Assembly: GCF_002087295.1 (NCBI RefSeq)
Contig: NZ_MWVI01000071.1
Location: 1-64,000, forward strand
Length of the DNA stretch: 64,000 nt
Reading direction: 5' to 3'
Source of the DNA: Vreelandella lionensis
GTDB lineage: Bacteria > Pseudomonadota > Gammaproteobacteria > Pseudomonadales > Halomonadaceae
Positions 59,301-64,000 of the stretch are shown here, piece by piece. The translations under genes and the position numbers were made by a program. The stretch's first letter is position 1, and each line of letters opens with the position of its first letter. The notes beneath the pieces are model-generated. The model was not told where the DNA came from, ran no database searches, and saw nothing but the letters and a program-made list of their open reading frames with translations.

Positions 59301-59361
59301 GATACATCGGCACTGCTTGAGTTTTGTGGGCTAACTCATCACTGCGAGAGGAGCGCATCAA
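56311..59361 (-). CDS. Membrane sensor GGDEF-EAL protein, about five frameshifts
   Basis: A c-di-GMP turnover protein of about 1015 residues. Order: helix (IVIFALALCVMLLLFGWLL), periplasmic Cache-like sensor, second helix (LTGVMAIIALLGAWG), two PAS-like domains (the second with NDTFKRITGYSDEEMIGKNP), GGDEF with RLGSDEF (Ser for the second Gly), and EAL with GVEALLRW, DDFGTGYSSL and IAEGVE. The intact EAL motifs suggest phosphodiesterase activity; the GGDEF may be active or regulatory. Frames break near 57325, 58135, 58300, 58375 and 58765. Stops in all three minus frames in 58180-58350 leave a gap unless these indels are corrected. Confidence 0.87.
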
Positions 59362-59549
59362 ATATTGGCCTTATTCAAGTGTCGCGCAAGCGCACCTGAT
59401 ACAGTGTAAAAAATAACAGTGAAAGATACACCACAGCGACTTCATGGTCGCAATGCTAGATAGTGGCGCTTCGCTTTTTTGATGTATATCAATTTTTTGT
59501 CTAACCCAATGCAGCAAAAAAGCCCCCTTTTCCTGATCAAGAGGCAGCT

Positions 59550-60452
59550 ATGGCATCACTAGGCCTGAGCGACTACGAAATACGCCTGATCCGCATTTTT
59601 AAGACGGTCGTTGAGTGCGGCGGTTTTACCGCTGCGGAAACCACCTTGGGGATTAGTCGCTCGGCCATTAGCCAGCATATGAACGACCTGGAGGGACGGC
59701 TGGGGTTTTGCCTCTGTCAGCGAGGACGCGGCGGATTCAGCCTAACAGAAGAGGGGAAAGAGATTTATCAGGCAGGGCTAACACTGCTTACGGCGCTGGA
59801 GACCTTTAAAAGCGACGTTAACGCGCTGCATCACACTATCAAAGGCGAATTGAATATCGGTATTACCGATAACCTCGTCACGCTACCCGCCATGGATGTG
59901 ACCCATGCGCTGGCAGCACTCACCGCCCCTCATCACGAGGTAACGGTCCATATTCATATGGAGCCATCGGACGCGGTGATTCGCGGCGTGATGGATGGTC
60001 ACCTGCATGTGGGGGTGGTGCCTGCGGTGAATTTGCCCACCAGTTTACAAACACGACTGCTGTACGACGAACCCTCTTACTTATACTGCTCCGCCGAACA
60101 TCCACTGTTCAGCGTGCCCGATGAGGCATTGAGCCTTGCACAAATCGCCAGCCACCCGGCGATTCGCCCGCGCTACCCACTACCTGATGCTGCACGCCAA
60201 GCCCACGAAGCACTCAACCTACAGGCTTCTGCCTCGGACCGAGAAGGGGCCGCCTTTCTGATTTTGACCGGGCGCTTTATGGGCTTTCTACCCGAACATG
60301 TCGCCGAGCAGGGGGTGGCAGCAGGCAAGATGCGCGCGCTTCACCCCGCTACTCAGCACTACCGCATCCCGTTTGTACTGATTACCCGCCATGACCGCCG
60401 CCCCAATCGCGTGGTGGATGCGTTTTTGGGGTTTATCAGTGGGGGAGACTAA
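59550..60452 (+). CDS. LysR-family transcriptional regulator
   Basis: A protein of 300 residues: winged helix GGFTAAETTLGISRSAISQHMNDLEGRLG and a C-terminal effector domain (GELNIGITDNLVTLP, SHPAIRPRYPL). Start ATG at 59550 is preceded by AAGAGGC. It faces the NCS1 permease gene tail to tail, with pyrimidine-catabolic enzymes beyond, so regulation of that pathway is a fair guess. Intact. Confidence 0.85.
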   Translation: MASLGLSDYEIRLIRIFKTVVECGGFTAAETTLGISRSAISQHMNDLEGRLGFCLCQRGRGGFSLTEEGKEIYQAGLTLLTALETFKSDVNALHHTIKGELNIGITDNLVTLPAMDVTHALAALTAPHHEVTVHIHMEPSDAVIRGVMDGHLHVGVVPAVNLPTSLQTRLLYDEPSYLYCSAEHPLFSVPDEALSLAQIASHPAIRPRYPLPDAARQAHEALNLQASASDREGAAFLILTGRFMGFLPEHVAEQGVAAGKMRALHPATQHYRIPFVLITRHDRRPNRVVDAFLGFISGGD

Positions 60453-60455
60453 GCC

Positions 60456-60488
60456 TGACAAAGCTCGGCTAATTGCTGAGCTTTGTCA
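60456..60488. terminator. Hairpin at the 3' ends of lysR and the NCS1 permease gene
   Basis: TGACAAAGCTC (60456-60466) and GAGCTTTGTCA (60478-60488) form a perfect 11-base stem that can extend inward with one mismatch. It overlaps the permease stop codon. T-runs are lacking, so termination is probable but not certain. Confidence 0.5.
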
Positions 60489-62032
60489 TACAGCCACTAT
60501 CATCGACAGCCGAACAGGATTGCTCTGTCACCTCGCTGGCCATCACTGGCGCAGGCCCCGCCTTTGGAGATGACGCCAATACCTGGCTTGCGACGTAGTA
60601 AACAATCGCCCCCAGCGCGGAGCCAGTGAACCAGCCGTAGTCATAGAACCAGTTCATCGTGCCGGTTAACAGTGACAGTAAGGTCAGTACGACAGGAACC
60701 CCGAAAGCGATAAAACCGGCCATGTTGACCGCGGGATAGGCGTGACTATCCAGGTACAGGCTGGGCACACCCCAGGCGCTGTTTTTTAATCAGGAAGTAG
60801 TCCACCGCCATAATGCCCGCAATGGGGCCTAACAGACTGGAGTAACCCAGCAGCCAGTTGGAGTACATTTGTTCAAGAGACACTCCAGGAGGAATGATGC
60901 CTGCCTTTTGTAACAGGTCATAGCATATCAGCAGCACTCCCACCGCACCGGTTATCAGCACGGCCACGCGTCTGGTTGATCACTTTTGGCGCTATGTTCT
61001 GAAAATCATTGGTAGGTGAGACGATATTAGAAGCGGTGTTGGTCGAAATAGTGGCAATAATGATCAATAACATCGCCATAATGACCCAGAAGGGGCTGTC
61101 GATATAACCGATTAACCTCACCGGGTCTGCAACAGTTTGCCCTACTAGCGATTCAGACGCAGCGGTTAGTACAACTCCAAGGGCAGCAAAGAACAACATC
61201 GTCAGCGGTAGACCAATAATTTGGCCTGCAATTTGATCTTTTTGGCTTTTGGCAAAGCGGCTGAAGTCAGGAATATTTAGTGAGAGAGTCGCCCAAAAAC
61301 CCACCATGGCGGTCAAACCGGCAAAGAAATAACCATAAACGGAAGCCCCCTCAGGGCGCGATGGCGGTTGAGCCAGCAGCTCGGTCATCGACATATGCGG
61401 CCACGCCCACATCATCAGGCCAACGCCTACGGCCAACAGCAGCGGTGCGGCCAACGTTTCCAGCCACTTAATCGACTCCGCTCCGCGAATGACCACATAC
61501 AGGTTCATCGCGCCGAAAACAAAAAAGCCAATCACCTCCCCCACGCCACCCAAAGCAGCCCAGGCAGGAATTAGCTCCGACAACAGCAAATGGATAGCCA
61601 AACCACAAACATGGTTTGAATACCGAACCAGCCGCAGCCCACCAGCGCGCGTACTAGGCACGGCACATTCGAGCCCAAAATACCGAAGGATGAGCGCAAT
61701 ACCGCCGGAAAAGGAATCCCGAACTTAGTGCCGGGAAAGGCATTCAGCGTCAGTGGAATCAGTACGATGACGTTGGCCAGCAGGATGGCAAAGAGCGCCT
61801 CCCCCACGCTCAAGCCGAAGTAGGCGGTTAGCACCCCACCCAGCGTATACGTGGGCACGCAGATCGACATCCCCACCCATAGTGCCGCGATATTCCACTT
61901 ACTCCAGGTACGCTCACTTGCCTGGGTAGGTGCAATATCTTTATTGAAGCGGGGACTATTGCGCACGTCCTCACCAACATTAAGTTCAATCAACCCCTCT
62001 CTGTCTACCATCTGGGTTCTTGAGCCAGTCAT
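60469..62032 (-). CDS. NCS1-family nucleobase/hydantoin permease, three frameshifts
   Basis: A transporter of about 520 residues with some twelve helices, of the nucleobase:cation symporter-1 family (uracil, allantoin, hydantoin carriers). Marks: WSKWNIAALWVGMSICVPTYTLGG, FPAVLRSSFGILGSNVPCLVRALVGCGWFGIQ, NIPDFSRFAKSQKDQ, and TNTASNIVSPTNDF. Frames break near 61600, 60960 and 60780. The start at 62032 has GAGGAG six bases upstream; a longer reading to 62101 is less likely. Upstream, across an AT-rich gap, lie the pyrimidine-catabolic enzymes. Confidence 0.88.
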
Positions 62033-62643
62033 TTTATTCTCCTCAGCAGCGACATTGCCGACCGCCTGTACGGGTTCAGCTTTTGTCGCAGCAATAAGCA
62101 TGCCTAAACTGAAGACAGGATCGTTAACTTATTGAACAAAAAGCTGACTTTATCGACAGATATGCAGTCACCGCACTCTCAATTTTTATTGTGTTTTTGA
62201 ACGCGACGTAAGACCACTAAAAACCTTAGCTGGTTAAAAAAATAACGCACCAAAAAGATACAAAAAAATAATTAAAACCACGAAGAAACTTCACAAGCTA
62301 TTGATTTATAAAAATATAAAAAAATCACCAAACATATGCACGTATTCACCAAATCAGTAAAAAAAGGCTCTTTAAAAAACAAAAACATATAAAATCAACA
62401 ACTTAATATCATACTCAACGGTAGATAAAAAATCCTTGAAAAGAGACGGCATAAAGGACTATGTTCAAAAAGCTGTCAAACATGACAACTTTCAACATAA
62501 CAATAAACGCTCGGCTTTAACGCCGTTGTCACCACCCGCCAAGTGACTGTCATCACTCTCATAACTATTACCGATTAGTGTTTTTAACTTGCCGTGATGC
62601 GCTAGCCAGTCTGGTGAGCGCGTATGACACGAGAGGGCTTTGT
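62033..62643. promoter_or_regulatory. AT-rich divergent control region with palindrome
   Basis: About 610 bases without a gene, strongly AT-rich between 62140 and 62520 in a GC-rich chromosome. It must hold promoters of the permease and the amidohydrolase operon. A near-palindrome AGCTGTCAAACATGACAACT at 62471-62490 (arms TGTCA/TGACA around AACA) looks like a regulator site. Many A-tracts suggest bent DNA or silencing-protein binding. No small ORF with a good ribosome site was seen. Confidence 0.5.
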
Positions 62644-63510
62644 ATGCAGAAGATGAAAATCGGCCTGATTCAAATGGGCCCAAAAACCAGTACCGACCTG
62701 GAACCCGCCGCCATTCGAGACGCGATGAACGAAGCGCATCTGCCGCTGATAAAACAAGCCGCTGAACAAGGCGTGCAGGTGCTGTGCTTCCAGGAAGTGT
62801 TTAATCAACCCTACTTTTGCCCCAGCCAGGACAGCAAATGGTACGCCGCTGCCGAGCGGGTGCCGGAAGGCCCCACCTGCCAGATGATGCAGAAGCTCGC
62901 CGCCGAACACCGTATGGTGATCATCGTCCCTATCTATGAAGAAACCGAGACCGGCGTTTACTACAACACGGCAGCGGTGTTCGACGCTGACGGTAGCTAT
63001 CTGGGCAAATACCACCAAACACACATTCCCCAAGTGGCTGGCTTTTGGGAAAAATTCTTCTTTAAGCCGGGCCAATCCAACTGGCCGGTGTTCGATACCG
63101 CCTACGGCAAGATCGGCGTGTATATCTGCTACGACCGCCACTTCCCTGAAGGCTGGCGAGCACTGGCCCTTAACGGTGCCGAAGTCATCTTCAACCCCTC
63201 CGCGACTGTGGCCGGGCTATCCCAAATATTTATGGAGCTTGAACAGCCCGCCTCGGCCGCCGCTAACGGTTGCTTCATCGCTGCCATCAACCGCGTAGGC
63301 AGCGAAGCGCCTTGGAATATCGGCGACTTTTACGGCTCCAGCTATATCGTCAACCCACGCGGCAAGATCGAAGCCCAGGCCAGCGAAACGGAAGACGAGC
63401 TGCTGGTACACGAGATCGATTTAGACATGGTGCGCGAGGTGCGCAACAACTGGCAGTTCTTCCGTGACCGCCGCCCGGAAACCTATACCCGCTTAACCGA
63501 CGGCGAATAA
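62644..63510 (+). CDS. Beta-ureidopropionase / N-carbamoyl-amino-acid amidohydrolase (nitrilase family)
   Basis: A carbon-nitrogen hydrolase of 288 residues. The catalytic triad is visible: Glu in CFQEVFNQPYF near residue 48, Lys in LGKYHQTHIP near residue 122, Cys in VYICYDRHFPEGWR near residue 162. With a dihydropyrimidinase gene 31 bases downstream it most likely cleaves the N-carbamoyl-beta-amino acid made by that enzyme, the last step of reductive pyrimidine breakdown; N-carbamoylputrescine amidase is an alternative. ATG at 62644 with GAGAGG upstream. Intact. Confidence 0.87.
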   Translation: MQKMKIGLIQMGPKTSTDLEPAAIRDAMNEAHLPLIKQAAEQGVQVLCFQEVFNQPYFCPSQDSKWYAAAERVPEGPTCQMMQKLAAEHRMVIIVPIYEETETGVYYNTAAVFDADGSYLGKYHQTHIPQVAGFWEKFFFKPGQSNWPVFDTAYGKIGVYICYDRHFPEGWRALALNGAEVIFNPSATVAGLSQIFMELEQPASAAANGCFIAAINRVGSEAPWNIGDFYGSSYIVNPRGKIEAQASETEDELLVHEIDLDMVREVRNNWQFFRDRRPETYTRLTDGE

Positions 63511-63541
63511 GCCCCTCAGTCAATTACCCCAGGAGTTAACC

Positions 63542-64000
<459 letters not shown>

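Overview
The window looks like chromosome of a moderately halophilic gammaproteobacterium of the Halomonadaceae (Halomonas or a close relative). The evidence is protein character and gene content: GC-rich coding DNA, a TRAP/malonate operon, an alternative (Wsp-type) chemosensory operon, a YjfL/YjfM/YjfC-type trio, a molybdenum formate dehydrogenase locus, and strong Shine-Dalgarno sites. No rRNA, tRNA or CRISPR array was seen. The taxon is inferred from recalled family resemblance, not from a search.

Layout. 1-640: 3' end of an IS200/IS605-type tnpB with a structured right end. 638-5040: acyltransferase, DHH phosphoesterase, RecQ. 5086-9535: methionine salvage (mtnA, mtnBCD, mtnK), with a long inverted repeat between mtnD and mtnK. 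9680-13276: LysR regulator with two small DMT transporters, a diguanylate cyclase and a YrhK-like protein. 13273-19462: DeoR regulator divergent from a binding-protein ABC transporter operon that ends in a metallo-beta-lactamase-fold hydrolase and a HAD phosphatase. 19554-26637: lipoprotein, then a GntR regulator divergent from a TRAP transporter with malonyl-CoA decarboxylase and synthetase. 26735-30852: sodium/solute symporter and a DUF350/DUF1190/glutathionylspermidine-synthase trio. 31037-40712: a Wsp-like chemosensory operon ending in an HPt-REC-REC-GGDEF protein and two CheW proteins. 40695-56331: formate dehydrogenase and molybdenum-cofactor locus in two opposed blocks. 56311-59361: a large sensor GGDEF-EAL protein. 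59550-64000: pyrimidine/hydantoin catabolism (LysR, NCS1 permease, beta-ureidopropionase-like amidohydrolase, dihydropyrimidinase).

How the genes work together. The mtn genes recycle methylthioribose to the methionine precursor. GntR, TRAP, MatA and MatB together take up malonate, activate it and decarboxylate it to acetyl-CoA. The fdh block makes a membrane-bound, Tat-exported formate dehydrogenase; fdhD, mobA, moeA, moaA and moaB supply and insert its cofactor. The Wsp-like operon and two further GGDEF proteins give three c-di-GMP-related genes in 64 kb.

Sequence quality. About half of the genes are interrupted: roughly forty single-base frameshifts and four in-frame stops, insertions and deletions mixed and often in short homopolymers. 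Reading continues in another frame with full conservation, even in several different genes of one pathway. This looks like uncorrected sequencing or assembly error rather than gene decay. Such genes are listed here as one full-length CDS each, with the lesion positions given. Positions of lesions are approximate, because they were located by eye from where conserved motifs change frame.
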